This document shows, one piece after another, positions 52,501 to 62,809 of a DNA stretch of 64,000 nucleotides; the first letter of the stretch is position 1, and every line of letters begins with the position of its first letter. The notes under the pieces were generated by a model. That model searched no databases. It had not been told where the DNA came from and was given only the letters and a program-made list of their open reading frames with translations. The stretch covers positions 632,115 through 696,114 of the forward strand of contig SDOX01000007.1 in assembly GCA_004565275.1 (NCBI GenBank). Reading direction: 5' to 3'. Source of the DNA: Nannochloropsis salina CCMP1776 (Eukaryota; Sar; Eustigmatophyceae; Eustigmatales; Monodopsidaceae). A program made the position numbers and the translations under genes.

Positions 52501-54218
52501 CCTTCCCACCGTCCCCTCCCTCCTTCCCTCCCTCCCTCCCTCCCTCCCTCGGTACCAAGACATGTGCGCAGGACCCGCGCCACAAAGGTGTAGGCAGCCA
52601 AGCCCGAAACCGTCGGCCGAGCCTCCAACGGCGGGTTGAACCGGCGGATAAACGGCTCACGTACTTCCGGGTAGTTGGCCAGGAACTTCAATGCGACTTC
52701 CTGTTGGTACAGGTCGGCGCTTCCGGCCAGGGACAAGAGCAAGCGGACGACCGCCACGCCCGCCCGTCCCCCCGTCCTCGCCTGCCCCCCCCCCTCCCTC
52801 CCCTGCCCCTCCCTCCCCCTGACCATGATCTCCAACAGCCTCACCACCCCCGCCCTCCTATCTTCCCTCCCTCGCCCGCTCAGCACCTTCCTTAACTCCT
52901 CGAGCCGGGAGACGGTTACCAGTCTCTTTTTTACTTTGCCGGGCACCTGGGGGTGGCACAGGGCGCACCAGAGGGAGGCCAGCCATATCTCCAGGGTGCG
53001 GGGCTCGTCCTGGGGGAGGGACTTGAAGATGGCTTTCAAGATCCGGTCCGTGCTCAGGAGCCGTGTGCCGAGGCCGGAGTCTCGGCTTCGGAGCAAGGCG
53101 CTGGCGAAGGCAACGGCCACGGGGCGGGACCGAGGGGAGAGGGGGGAGAAGAGGTGGAGGACGGGCTTGGAGGTGAGGGCGTACCGGCCCAATATGTCCC
53201 AGCCGTTACTGTTCTTGCAGCGGACGAGGGCGGTCAGCAAGCGTAAGGTGGCCGTAGCCAGGTGTTGGTGGTTCGAGATGAGCTGAGCATGGAGCTCCGT
53301 GCCTCGCTCGCGTAGAAGCCGCCGGGAAAGGAGGGAGGCGAGGGCGGAAGTGGAAGGGGACGGGAGGGTCTTCGCGTCGGCCGTTCGCGGAATTTTCGAC
53401 GGGGGAAAGGACCGTCGGCGCAGGCAGCGGAGGAGGACGGCCAGGAGGTAGGTGTGTTTCTCCGCCACGCGGCGGGAGGACTGGCGCAGGGGAAGGTCCC
53501 ACAGGTGGTGGGAGAGCTCTATGGCTTTGGGTGACGAGAGCAGGTAGGCGGAGAGGAGGCCCGTGAGGGGGCGGGAAGGTGATGAGGGAGGTTCTGTGCT
53601 GTCCGTGGAGCCAGGCGGTACAGACACCTGCTCCCCTTCCTCTCCCTCCTTCTCCTCCTCCATGTCGCCTGTCGGCATCTTTTTCCGGAGCCAACCCTCC
53701 TCCCCTTCGTCATCTGCTTTCTTCCCCTCCTGGTCTTTCCCTTCCGCCTCCTCATCCTCATCCTCTTCTTCCTCCTCCTCTTCTGTTAGAGTGTCATCAT
53801 CATCATCATCATCATCATCCTCCTCCTCCTCCTCTTCCTCTTCCTCCTCCTCTTCCTCCTCCTCTTCCTCCTCCTCCCCTTTACTCTCCTCGTTGTCAAT
53901 TTCCTCCTCATTTCCCTTGCTTGTCGCCCCACCAACCCCTCCATCATCACCTGCTTCCTCGCCTTCCCTCTCCATTTCCTCTCTCCTCCTCTTCCTTTTC
54001 CTCCACCGGTCTTGTATCATTGCTTCCCGCTCTCGCTCTTCCTTCTGGGCCCTGTCCTCCAAATCCTCCAGCTCCTCGTCCGACACCTCGTAGTCATCGT
54101 CCACTTCCTCATTCCCTTTCGGCTTCAAGTAACCGTGCTCGCGAAGTATCTGGTGGGCTGCCCTCTGTAACCCTTGCACAAGGGTGTCCTCGTTCTCGCT
54201 GTTAAGAATTGTCTTCAT
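46378..54218 (-). CDS. URB1/Npa1-like nucleolar pre-ribosome assembly protein
   Basis: A very large gene (about 2600 aa) starting at the ATG at 54218. No introns are needed in the main body. URB1/Npa1 is a HEAT-repeat protein of the earliest pre-60S particles in the nucleolus. An acidic N-terminal region (Asp and Glu runs, about 110-165) is followed by the Npa1 part: RKNSNGWDIL-type CKNSNGWDILGRYALTSKPV, VAFASALLRSRDSGLGTRLL, ILKAIFKSLPQDEPRTLEIW. The C-terminal part has ERIFASMERFPLNRPLIPPP, the conserved ERIWVLRLLRDGMRGQEDVF and FRQGFFAWAGGILLGG. Between them Pro/Ser/Gly/Glu linkers are unusually long. The frame moves near 48600-48625, at several C8 runs, from a segment ending VERGAEMDLRWL to one starting before SGAGEIAAVAAWLSEW. 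Both sides match the family, so I annotate one gene. The 3' end is uncertain in a GGA-rich repeat. Confidence 0.88.
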
Positions 54219-54935
54219 GGCATCGTGGGAGTGAACGAGTGAGAGGATGAGCTGAGGTAAGAAATTTATGGCACTGAAGAACTCTCTTGACACTAATTTT
54301 CCTTATATATTAATATCTCGATCGGTCGTTCTGTCGGGCCATGTATTTGCCTGGAGACAGGCGTTAAGGAAACATAGCGAGATACTAGGGTAGAAGGACA
54401 CCTTCCCAGCGCCCGTATGATAAACAATTCTTCGTGAAATAATCTGTCTTTGACGCTTAGACATCCGCGCAGGCATCGAACTTTGTTTTAATCAAAGGTT
54501 TTGCTGGTTTGGGAGGAGGTATACGCTCCCTTACTCCCGTCCTCCTCACAGACCTGAAAGTCAAAAAGCCGCAGAGTCCGCGCAGTGGTTCCCTCTGCCT
54601 TCTCTCTTTTTTTATGTAGTTGACGTGTCATGTCGGGCACGTCCAATCTGTGTGAAGAATACGCATGTATGTGTCAAAAAGTGCCTTTCATGTGGAGGGT
54701 GGAGGGGGAGTGCCGGCTGCTGCTGGGGGAGGAAGGATTTGAAAGTAGGGTAGTACGTACTCCTGTCTACGACGGATTTCATTTTGTTTCCCTGTATACT
54801 CACCAGGCACGGCCATCTTTCTCCGTGTCAACACACCGATATGATGTACAGACGACTATCCTGGCAAAGGACGCGGGTAATTAGGACGAGTTGCCCTGGC
54901 CTCAAGGCAAAGCTATCGTGCATCCATCTAGTAGC
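54219..54935. other. Divergent region between URB1 and the DUF1823-like gene
   Basis: About 720 bases, AT-richer than the flanking genes. Contains a TATA-like element near the URB1 side. Short open frames (for example 54630-54884) show no family features. Confidence 0.5.
54304..54313 (-). promoter_or_regulatory. TATA-like element upstream of URB1
   Basis: TATATATTAA on the plus strand (TTAATATATA on the gene strand) lies about 85 bases before the URB1 ATG. Motif match only. Confidence 0.3.
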
Positions 54936-56221
54936 ATGTCGAGGGAAAGTCAATACAGGAGAGCACCAACGTTCTTCATCTTCTTTCACTGCCTGGTGCT
55001 GGTGTCACACGGCACTCGTGCCTTCCTTCTTCCTCGGCAGACATTCCTGGGATTTTCTCAGAAACTTGCTTTTTGGGGCGCACATCCCCTCACGCCATCG
55101 CGCCGGGTCTCCTCTGCTCTCCCCCTACGGGCCGCCAGTGACACAGGTCCTACAGAGGGAAATTCTATACCTGACCCTGTCCCTAACTCAGACAATGGCA
55201 TAGTTGTGGAAGGCCCCATTCGGGCAGATGACACGGAGCGGTTTCTGGTGGACATTAGCGTACCGGAACCTTTGGCCGCCGAATTGGAGGAGACGAATTT
55301 GGTTAAAATTGTGAAGCTAATGTGTAAAGACGAGGAGGTAAATTGGCTAGCATGGAAATGCCTCGGTGAGCAGGGAAGGCCAAGGACAGCGGAGAGTGTG
55401 CTTGTCTGCGTGTCGTACGGACAGTAACGACAATATGGGAATACAAGCAGAGGAAGGTTTTGACACGTGACAATCCTTAGCCTCCATGTTGCATGATGGA
55501 TCCAGAAGTCCTGCTTATTCAAAATGCTCACGTAGCCTTGCAATCATCCTCGCTCGTACCCCCTACTTGCCTCTCCCCAGGCTACCGTTATGTGCCTACA
55601 GAGGGTCGGTGGGACAACACCCGCGTCTTCCCCAAATGGCGGGCACGATACCCGGATCCACCGGACCTTGTGGGGGTGACTCGCATCTACGAGAAGTACG
55701 TGGTGGTCCATGTGCCTCATAAAAGGGTTGCAGGGCCTGGGATGAATGGGGATGGGGGAGGTAGAACGGATATTAAAAGCCGTTGGCGCGCAAATCACGA
55801 GCACACGCCACAGGCACTTGCCCTCCTAGTTGACCGCGTGACAAGCCAAACATTCTATAGCCCTATCTAGATCATATTGGATGACCAGCATGCCCTTCCT
55901 CTCCCCCCTTGTCCTCCCTGGCACAGAGAGGTGGATTTCCCGGTCAAGCGCGCGAACACGGCCCTCGTCCGCTCCGTCCCCAAGATGTACAAGCAGTCTT
56001 TGAAAGAGCTGCTGGCTCCGTACGGTTTCAAAGGCTACAAGTTTGCGGAGCTCACGCCGAACCGGACACGGAGAGCGCAGGTCTGCAACTGGCTTTTGTA
56101 TTATAAGCGAGACCTGTGGGGGATCTCTTTGGAAGACTTGTTGAAAGCCAAGGAGACTGTCACGCAGGTGACGCGGGAAGGGGAATCACCGGAGCAACTA
56201 GCAAAGAAGATGGTTTATTGA
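54936..56221 (+). CDS. Plastid-targeted DUF1823-like protein
   Basis: Exons 54936-55365, 55581-55695 and 55927-56221 (donors GTGAGC, GTACGT; acceptors CCCCAG, GCACAG; phases 1 and 2) give 279 aa. The N-terminus has a signal peptide (FFIFFHCLVLVSHGTRAF) followed by LLPRQTFLG and a Ser/Arg-rich stretch, the bipartite form used for complex plastids. The mature part resembles the cyanobacterial and plant DUF1823 family as I remember it: WKCLGYRYVPTEGRWDNTRV, RARYPDPPDLVGVTR, KRANTALVRSVPKMYKQSLK, APYGFKGYKFAELTPNRTRR plus AQVCNWLLYY. This family is small, confined to oxygenic phototrophs as far as I know, and has no assigned reaction. Chloroplast location is inferred from the presequence and the family distribution. 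Confidence 0.82.
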
Positions 56222-57825
56222 AAGAATATGGGGAGCCCTGGGGCTGGAACGAAGGGGGCGTGGTCAAGATTAATTTCTGAAGGTGAGGGTTTGTGAAGAG
56301 GCAAATGTAGGAAGTGGAGAAAGTTTGAGCCAGTTTTTTTGAAATTGCCGCGAATAACGCTTAAGGGCGTTACACATGGAGCCTTGCATGTGATTAAGAA
56401 TGAAATTCCAATTGAATCTCTCGAGGTCTACGAAACTTTCTTACCAATATAAAGGCGTTTCCAGTGAATATGTGATGTCGAAGGATTTATAAATGCTTGT
56501 GTTGTCATGCACATGGATGTCTCATTGGCTTGGTGCGAATGCTTTCGAATGTGTAGTATGCCAAAAATGTAGCCACGGGTAGCGTGCTTCAACATGTAGC
56601 CGCCGCTAAACCCCATCATCCGTAGCTACCTCGCTTCTTTCTTAAAGTCTCTCAACAGAGCTATGCACATGGACGTAACTTTCTCGAACACTTCTTCAAC
56701 TTAGCCCTACAGGTTTTTTTATTATCATGAAGTTTTGATGTATACAAAATTGTTTTGGTCTTTTAGGAGGAGAGAAAGCTCGTTGGAAAGGTGAAGATTG
56801 TAAGCACATACGAAGGAGTGTATGCACAGGAAATCGCAAAAGAGGCAAATAAAGGCCGCGGGGCACTTTCACCTTCAACGACTAGCACAAAAAAATACAT
56901 TTGGGTTTTTTCCACAGCTATTAGACTTAAGGGCTGTTTTGCCAGCGTTTTTTAGTTTAGAATGAGGAGGACGAGGAGGATGGAGGACGAGGACGTAACG
57001 AGAAATTAGATTTTCCGAGGAAAGTTGTTTACGATCTTAACACAAGCGGTAAAAGCTGCAAATTAAACATATAATGTCAACACATGAAACGTATCACCAT
57101 CACCCCTGGCAAAATGAACGAGGATAACCATCCCAAAAAAGGTGTGGAGTCCTGACGAGTGAGCGGATCGGAACGATGTTCAACGAGGAGGCATGCGTGC
57201 GGCCCTGGGTGCCGGCTTGGCTTCTAAACGCGATGGACGGCGTTCGCTTGGCATTCACGAAGTACCACAACCTTGACATGATAGAGGTCGTATTTGATGA
57301 ATTAGGGAAGTGGAAGGCTAAAATGTGGGTGTTTTAGTTGATGTGTGAAACCGCAGCCTGAGTATCTTTGCATTTCCTTCTTACCTGGACGCCGAACAGT
57401 TTTCTCAAGAAAGGTTACGTGTCTGACAGTCTGCGGGACTAAGCCTCCGAAACAGGCCATGGCATTTCATTTTCTTTGTGTCTCTGATGTTGGTAGGAGT
57501 TCCTGACGCTGTCATGGTGTAATTTCCAATTTCGCTGGTCACTCGCATGAAGGCAGTACGACACGCAAGTCGGTTTGAGTAGAACTGATGTACGCGCTTT
57601 AGTCATGTACCTGTGCGAAGTGTGCGGTAACCATCTCCCACGCAGCAAGTCAAAGACATCCAGATTGCTCCTCAATGGAAATGCTGAACTCATGAGGCAT
57701 TGGAATGGCCTGCACAAGCGACTGACTGAGTGCTTGATGCATTAATCGAGTGTCCTTCTTTGTGTACTTCATGGTCTCATAATTTCCTCACGTCATTCTT
57801 TTTGCAATCAAACCGTAGAGTAAGG
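56222..57825. other. Long spacer between the DUF1823-like gene and ClpR
   Basis: 1.6 kb, distinctly AT-richer than the genes, with T-runs and A-runs. Short open frames on both strands (for example minus 57717-57439) have no recognisable features. A GAGGAC-rich patch is at 56963-56994. An acceptor-like tttttgcaatcaaaccgtag ends at 57818, just before the ClpR ATG, so ClpR may have a 5' UTR exon here. Confidence 0.5.
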
Positions 57826-58785
57826 ATGTCAAGATTAGGGCGGTCAGGAGTCATGTCTGGCCAGGCCCCTCTTCTAATTGTGTCGCTGCTGGTCTGCTGT
57901 TGCACAGCTTTCCTTCTTCCCTCCCTTCCTGCCTCGTCCCCCCCTGCCTTGCAGCTTCAGCAGCATCCGCGATCAAGCCGTATCGTGCCATTGGCTCGTA
58001 AAGGTGGTGGCGGTGGAGGAGACTCGGGGGGTGGGTACGCGGAACGACAGGAATACGCCCCTCCCACGGACCCTCGCCTAGGTCCTCCTCCCGACCTTCC
58101 CTCCCTCCTCCTCCACAATCGCATCGTCTACCTGGGGATGGCCCTCGTTCCCGCTGTCACGGAGCTCATCATCGCAGAGCTGCTGTACTTGAACTATGAG
58201 AGCCAAGATAGGCCCATATACATGTACATCAACAGCCCCGGGATCTCCGCGCCGGACGGGCGCGCCATGGGCTTTGACACGGAGGCCTTTGCGATCGCAG
58301 ACGTCATGTCCTACATCCGGGCGCCGATTGCCACAGTTTGCGTGGGCCAATGCTTCGGTTCGGCGGCCATGCTCTTGGCCTGCGGGACGAAAGGCCAACG
58401 GTACTCGCTGCCCAATGGAAGCATCATGTTGCACCAACCCCGGTCTCTGTCAAGGGGCCAGGCTTCGGACATCGCGATCAAGGCCCGCGAGGTCATGCGC
58501 AACCGGCGCATCAATAGCGAGATGCTGGCCAAGGCGTGCGGGAAGCCGTTGGACGTGATCATCAAGGACGCAAGTCGCAAACGGTATTTTTCGCCCGAAG
58601 AGGCGGTGGAATACGGGCTTATCGACCAGGTTTTGGAGAGCACCAATGACTTGCCCATGGGCCTGATTCCCACCAAGAAAGCAGAGCCTGAGAATGACTT
58701 GAACATGGCAGACGTGCGCGGGTACAGCAACCCGGCAGGGTACGGAGACAGTGCGGATGGAAATTTGCCGACGACGCCGTTTTAG
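57826..58785 (+). CDS. ClpR-type (catalytically inactive) ClpP family subunit, plastid-targeted
   Basis: A single exon of 319 aa. The Clp protease core of plastids mixes active ClpP and inactive ClpR subunits. The presequence has a signal peptide (APLLIVSLLVCCCTAF) with a Phe at the expected plastid processing point (AF|LLPSLP), then a Ser/Pro/Arg transit region and a Gly-rich linker. The protease domain follows: RIVYLGMALVPAVTELIIAE, PIYMYINSPG, SYIRAPIATVCVGQCFGSAA, MLLACGTKGQRYSLPNGSIM then LHQP, and YFSPEEAVEYGLIDQVL. The catalytic Ser of the GQAASM motif aligns with Gly in GQCFGS, while the catalytic His of HQP is kept. Loss of the nucleophile defines ClpR. Which plant ClpR (1-4) it corresponds to I cannot tell. 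The C-terminus is extended by about 40 residues. Confidence 0.92.
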   Translation: MSRLGRSGVMSGQAPLLIVSLLVCCCTAFLLPSLPASSPPALQLQQHPRSSRIVPLARKGGGGGGDSGGGYAERQEYAPPTDPRLGPPPDLPSLLLHNRIVYLGMALVPAVTELIIAELLYLNYESQDRPIYMYINSPGISAPDGRAMGFDTEAFAIADVMSYIRAPIATVCVGQCFGSAAMLLACGTKGQRYSLPNGSIMLHQPRSLSRGQASDIAIKAREVMRNRRINSEMLAKACGKPLDVIIKDASRKRYFSPEEAVEYGLIDQVLESTNDLPMGLIPTKKAEPENDLNMADVRGYSNPAGYGDSADGNLPTTPF

Positions 58786-59069
58786 GAGGGAGGTAGGGAG
58801 GGAGGGACGGGAGGGAAGCAGGGCTGTGGGACTCCTAGGTTTGTCACAGTTTCATGGAAGGAAGGGCTTTGATTGATCGAAAGAATGTCTTCCGGCCGGG
58901 TGCGCGGACGAGAGACAGAATGCAGGCCTTGAGAAATTATAACGTGCGAAAAGGGATATGAGACGAATACGCAGAGGAAGAAAGAAGGAAAAGATGATCT
59001 GACGAGGTGCTTTTGCCTACATTGTCACGGTCTTTTCCTCCCCTTCTATTTAGAATTTAAACCCCTGCT

Positions 59070-60944
59070 TTAATATCTATCAAACTCCTTTTGCGGTTGC
59101 TCGATCTCCGCGCATGTGTCTTGTTGTGCTCGTGTCGCTGCTGAGGCCGAGAACTCAGACAGCGTAGCTTCCATTGTCAGGAGATGCTCAAAAAGCGGGA
59201 AATACTTGGCGTCGTTGCCGTCAAACAATTCTTGCACATCCACGCCACTTTCTTCATCTTTCTTTTGCATCGTTCTGCATCGCTGATCAATGGACAAACG
59301 GCTTCGGTGTCGAGCCTCGACCATTTTGTCCTCTCCCAACACCCTGACAAGGAAGGCGTTCGACTCCTGCACGCGCGCCTCCAGCGTCATGGACGGGTCC
59401 GCTTCGTGCACTCCCATGCGCCTGCCTCCTTCCTCCACCTTTCTTCTGTCCTTGGAAGCGGGCCTCGGAGCGGATTGGTCCGCAGAACTGCTCGAAGTTT
59501 TCCCGCACTTGCCTTCAAAAATCCTGTCTGAGATGGACAACGAGACCCTTGGTTTGCGCGTGGAAAACCGCACCTTGCGTGGATGACTCCTGCATCTTGC
59601 CTTGGAAAGAGCAATGTCATTCGAAGCCAATGCCGATGATGACACTTCGTCCATGTGTAGAGCTCCCCTTTCTGGCTCTGAACCTCTATCTACGTCGACT
59701 TTTGCTTCTCTTGCTCGAATCCCTCCCTCTTGCTCCTCCCTCTTTTCTTCTTCGCCTGAAATCTCTTTCTCAGTTTCTCGGCCGAGTAGGGGAACATTGA
59801 CACCAGGACCGGAGTTGAGACTAGCTTGCAAACGTGATGTGCGCTGATGACGGAGCTTTTCAAGCACTTGCCGCACGTCATCTTGTGATGTCAACTTTGG
59901 GGGCGCTTGCTCCGGTTCGGACGCGAGAGGAGCGCGTGAGGGTGTCAAAGGAGAAGGAGTAGAGGGCTCATGCAAAGAAGCCAGAGGGCTTTCAGAGGGG
60001 CCCGGTGGCACTTCGGGCCATAATGTCTGAATTTGCGCGTGCAAAGCATCTTGCTGCTCGATGCTTACGTCGCTATTTGGGTTGCGTGCAAGCATGGCAG
60101 GGTTACCTGGTATAAGAATTTGCTTACTCCATTCTTGCGCTCGTCGAGCAAGAAAGTTTTTCCCCCTAAGCATCTCCGTTACGCTGGGACGTCGAGTTGG
60201 GTCTACGTTCAGTAGTTCCATTATTAAGTCTCCTACTGCACTGCTGTAACGTTGCGTGTCTTCGGGTGCTACCGGACGAAAAGATCCGCTCAAGACATTT
60301 CTTGCAATTTCGTCGATTGAAGCACCGCCAAAGGCGTGGGATAAGTAAGCCAGCTCGTAAAGTAGCACTCCTAATGACCACACGTCAGCCTTGGTGTTGT
60401 GGCCTCTGTTTCCGAATATCTCGGGAGCCATGTAGAATGGAGTGCCAATGCCTGTATGAGCAAAAGCTTTCGTTGTGTCCAGCTTCTTAGCAACGCCCAC
60501 GTCTCCTAACACCAAGCGCTCTTCAGGGCCGAGAAGTAAAAGATTCGGTGGTTTAATGTCTCGATGGATAACTTTGCGTGAATGCATATACTGAAGAGCT
60601 AGGCAGAGCTGACTGAACCATTGCCAAATTAGGGATTCAGGAAAGTGCATGCAAGGGCGAGAGCGACGTGCGGCATTAAGCTTGGATGACAAATCCCCTT
60701 TATCAGCATACTGCATTACAATGAAGACCATGTTACTTAGTGAAAAGCTATCCTGATAACGGACGATGCACGGATGACAAAGTTTCTGCATAATCTTTAC
60801 TTCCTTCCAAGGTATCGAATTCTCATGACATTCCTTGAGTGCTTTCACGCAAACGAGACGTTGAGTGGGGACATGGCGCATGAGGTACACTTGACCGAAT
60901 GCACCCTCTCCCAAAAGACGGATAGATCTGTAATCCTTGTCCAT
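59070..60944 (-). CDS. NEK-like serine/threonine protein kinase
   Basis: A single exon of 624 aa with ATG at 60944. The kinase domain is N-terminal (about 6-270): glycine loop LLGEGAFGQVYL, VAIK-equivalent Lys in VCVKALKE, catalytic HRDIKPPN, activation segment THTGIGTPFYMAPE-like AHTGIGTPFYMAPEIF, then YNxKxDVWSLG as HNTKADVWSLGVLLYELAYL. The GTPFYMxPE sequence and overall spacing suit the NEK family of cell-cycle and cilium kinases. The Mg-binding DFG motif reads DVG (LVLGDVGVAKKL), a conservative change not expected to abolish activity. The C-terminal half is a disordered tail with charged segments (ETEKEISGEEEKREEQEGG) and a short predicted coil, lacking any second domain I recognise. Family level is secure; the NEK assignment is fair. 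Confidence 0.88.
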   Translation of the reverse strand: MDKDYRSIRLLGEGAFGQVYLMRHVPTQRLVCVKALKECHENSIPWKEVKIMQKLCHPCIVRYQDSFSLSNMVFIVMQYADKGDLSSKLNAARRSRPCMHFPESLIWQWFSQLCLALQYMHSRKVIHRDIKPPNLLLLGPEERLVLGDVGVAKKLDTTKAFAHTGIGTPFYMAPEIFGNRGHNTKADVWSLGVLLYELAYLSHAFGGASIDEIARNVLSGSFRPVAPEDTQRYSSAVGDLIMELLNVDPTRRPSVTEMLRGKNFLARRAQEWSKQILIPGNPAMLARNPNSDVSIEQQDALHAQIQTLWPEVPPGPSESPLASLHEPSTPSPLTPSRAPLASEPEQAPPKLTSQDDVRQVLEKLRHQRTSRLQASLNSGPGVNVPLLGRETEKEISGEEEKREEQEGGIRAREAKVDVDRGSEPERGALHMDEVSSSALASNDIALSKARCRSHPRKVRFSTRKPRVSLSISDRIFEGKCGKTSSSSADQSAPRPASKDRRKVEEGGRRMGVHEADPSMTLEARVQESNAFLVRVLGEDKMVEARHRSRLSIDQRCRTMQKKDEESGVDVQELFDGNDAKYFPLFEHLLTMEATLSEFSASAATRAQQDTCAEIEQPQKEFDRY

Positions 60945-61486
60945 CCCTTCCTGTAACGCGTTGTATGTATTATGAACAGCGATGGAAAGACGGATGACGA
61001 TTTCACCCGAGAATTACGAAATCTTGAATAACGTTCAGGACACAAATTTTGGCAAATTGCCAAAAAATGCCACTAGTATCCTTGCTGTGTACATTTTGTT
61101 TCTATTCGCTGTCTACCCCTACCTTTCCCGGATAGAAAGAAAAAGAAAGAGCCGAAGTAACGGCTCTAACGGCTCTAACGGCTGAGAAGGCGAGCCGAGA
61201 GAAGGTCGAGACAGCTTTGAGCGGCAATTACGACCTCCTGTGACGCTGCACTTACAGCGCTTGTGGATCCACGCCTGTGGTATGGCTTTCAAAAGACGAC
61301 ACATGATACAACACATGTCTTCCTTGATGCTGCGTTCTTTCTCGACGTGTGGAAATGCCAAAAGATATCTGTTTACGACATCGATCGGCCCCTGATTCTC
61401 TCGCCAACTTAGGTATCTTACGCTCACACCCCACCCCACCGTGAACCCAGGGCACAATAAAAGCTGCCACCCACATCTCTTCCACC
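60945..61486. other. Divergent region between the kinase and acid phosphatase
   Basis: 542 bases. Includes an (aacggctct)n-like triple repeat at 61158-61182 (cggctctaacggctctaacggct). No gene seen. Probably both promoters. Confidence 0.5.
61454..61462 (+). promoter_or_regulatory. AT-rich element close to the acid phosphatase start
   Basis: CAATAAAAG lies 25 bases before the ATG at 61487. It is TATA-like but so close to the ATG that the 5' UTR would be very short. Weak. Confidence 0.2.
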
Positions 61487-62809
61487 ATGCTTCAACAACT
61501 TCCTCGATGGACATTGACCGCCGCATTCTCCGCCGCAGCGTTGTCTTCCTTCTCCGGGCTTCCCTTCGAATCTGTGCAAGGCGAGCTCGTGTTGTCGTAC
61601 GTTGTCCTGCGCCATGGTGCCCGCAATATGCTACCCAAGACAAGCACTCTTCAAGAATCCAATGTGTTTGGTGGCCCCAACCTCCTTCCAGAAGGGCAAC
61701 AACAATGCTATGAGGTTGGTAAGGAATTTCGGGAACGATACCTTGATCTGGCCACGTGCGCCCGGACAGGTACCTGTCTGACCCCTCACGGCACTGAATC
61801 CAAATACGGCGTCGTCGACACAAACCCTGACTTAAACTACAACAATTTTAACACACTGTTCAACTCGTCTGCTTTGCACCGCACGTTATTGAGCGCCAGC
61901 AGTTTTTTGTCCGGGGCGTTTGGAGGGGAGGCTTGCAATGGAGAAGAGCTGCACGTGCTCTCTCAACCTCCTGTCTTTTCGACCGAAGAGGGGCAAGATT
62001 GGCGCATACGTGCATACACCAAGTGCCCCACATACGATCGTGACCTGGAAAGGTGGTTCCAAAGCCCCGAGTTTCGCGCCAAAGAAGCCGAGTCCTTGTC
62101 CTTGCGCACCTGGGTTCAAGCCCTGGCCGGCCCCGCCGTGAACGTCTCTTTGGCCGAATGGTGGAACGTCTACGATCGATTTCAGGTCCGTCAGGCGTCT
62201 GTGGACAGGGACGAGGTCCCTCAGGTTCTGGACGACGAGACCTATGAAGGAATGGTGGCTCTCGCCATGTGGTTGGAGACCGCCAAGATGCGTTCGTCCT
62301 TGGTGCAGAACCGGGTCGGGGGGGGTCTCCTGGCCGACGTGCTGGGACGGATGGAACAAGCCGTGCAGCACCGTGAGACGAGCTTCCCGCCCCATGTCTA
62401 CCGGTTGACGGGCGTTGCGGCCCATTACAACACCTTGCTCGGGGTCCTCGCCTCCCTCCAGGCGGACCAGGTCGCGAACAGCACGCTGCCCTGGGTCCGG
62501 GAGAAAATCCCGGCCTTGGCAGCGGTGCTCATCTTTGAGCTGCACGCAGTGCCCGCACAGGGCGGGGAGGAATACCTGGTCCGGCTCATGTATCAGGACG
62601 GCCCTGGAGAGCCTTACCAGGGCATTTCCCTCCCCTGCAGCCGAGACGGCGACGCCGACCATGCGTGCCCGCTGCGAGAATTTTTCCAATTGGGAGCCCC
62701 GCAAGCCTTGAGTGCGTCGGAGTGGTGTGCGGCCTGTGGAAACAGGGATGTGTGGGCTTGTCAAGCAGGGGGCAGAGGCACGGGCAAGCTCCGAAGCAGG
62801 GGAAGGTGA
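61487..62809 (+). CDS. Histidine acid phosphatase-like secreted protein
   Basis: A single exon of 440 aa with a signal-peptide-like N-terminus (LTAAFSAAALSSFSGLPF). The family uses the RHGxRxP histidine as nucleophile for phosphate-ester hydrolysis. Here the motif is VLRHGARNMLPK (about 41-52). The body has typical acid-phosphatase segments: LLPEGQQQCYEVGKEFRERY, NFNTLFNSSALHRTLLSASS (compare SxxxxRxxxSA) and a pair of Cys. The second catalytic motif, normally H-D (LYSAHDTT), reads AAHYNTLLGVLASL, so the general-acid Asp is replaced by Tyr. Several N-x-S/T sites (NVSL, NSTL, NSS) suit a secreted or vacuolar glycoprotein. The C-terminus is short, Cys-containing and basic. Activity is uncertain because of the HD change. 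Confidence 0.87.
   Translation: MLQQLPRWTLTAAFSAAALSSFSGLPFESVQGELVLSYVVLRHGARNMLPKTSTLQESNVFGGPNLLPEGQQQCYEVGKEFRERYLDLATCARTGTCLTPHGTESKYGVVDTNPDLNYNNFNTLFNSSALHRTLLSASSFLSGAFGGEACNGEELHVLSQPPVFSTEEGQDWRIRAYTKCPTYDRDLERWFQSPEFRAKEAESLSLRTWVQALAGPAVNVSLAEWWNVYDRFQVRQASVDRDEVPQVLDDETYEGMVALAMWLETAKMRSSLVQNRVGGGLLADVLGRMEQAVQHRETSFPPHVYRLTGVAAHYNTLLGVLASLQADQVANSTLPWVREKIPALAAVLIFELHAVPAQGGEEYLVRLMYQDGPGEPYQGISLPCSRDGDADHACPLREFFQLGAPQALSASEWCAACGNRDVWACQAGGRGTGKLRSRGR

Noticed and set aside
57152-57180. Hammerhead-ribozyme-like CTGACGA core
   Set aside because: The matching GAAA and the third stem are missing at the required distance.
56222-57825. Possible small genes in the AT-rich spacer (for example minus 57717-57439)
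   Set aside because: No motif, no consistent splice signals and no start context. Left as non-coding.
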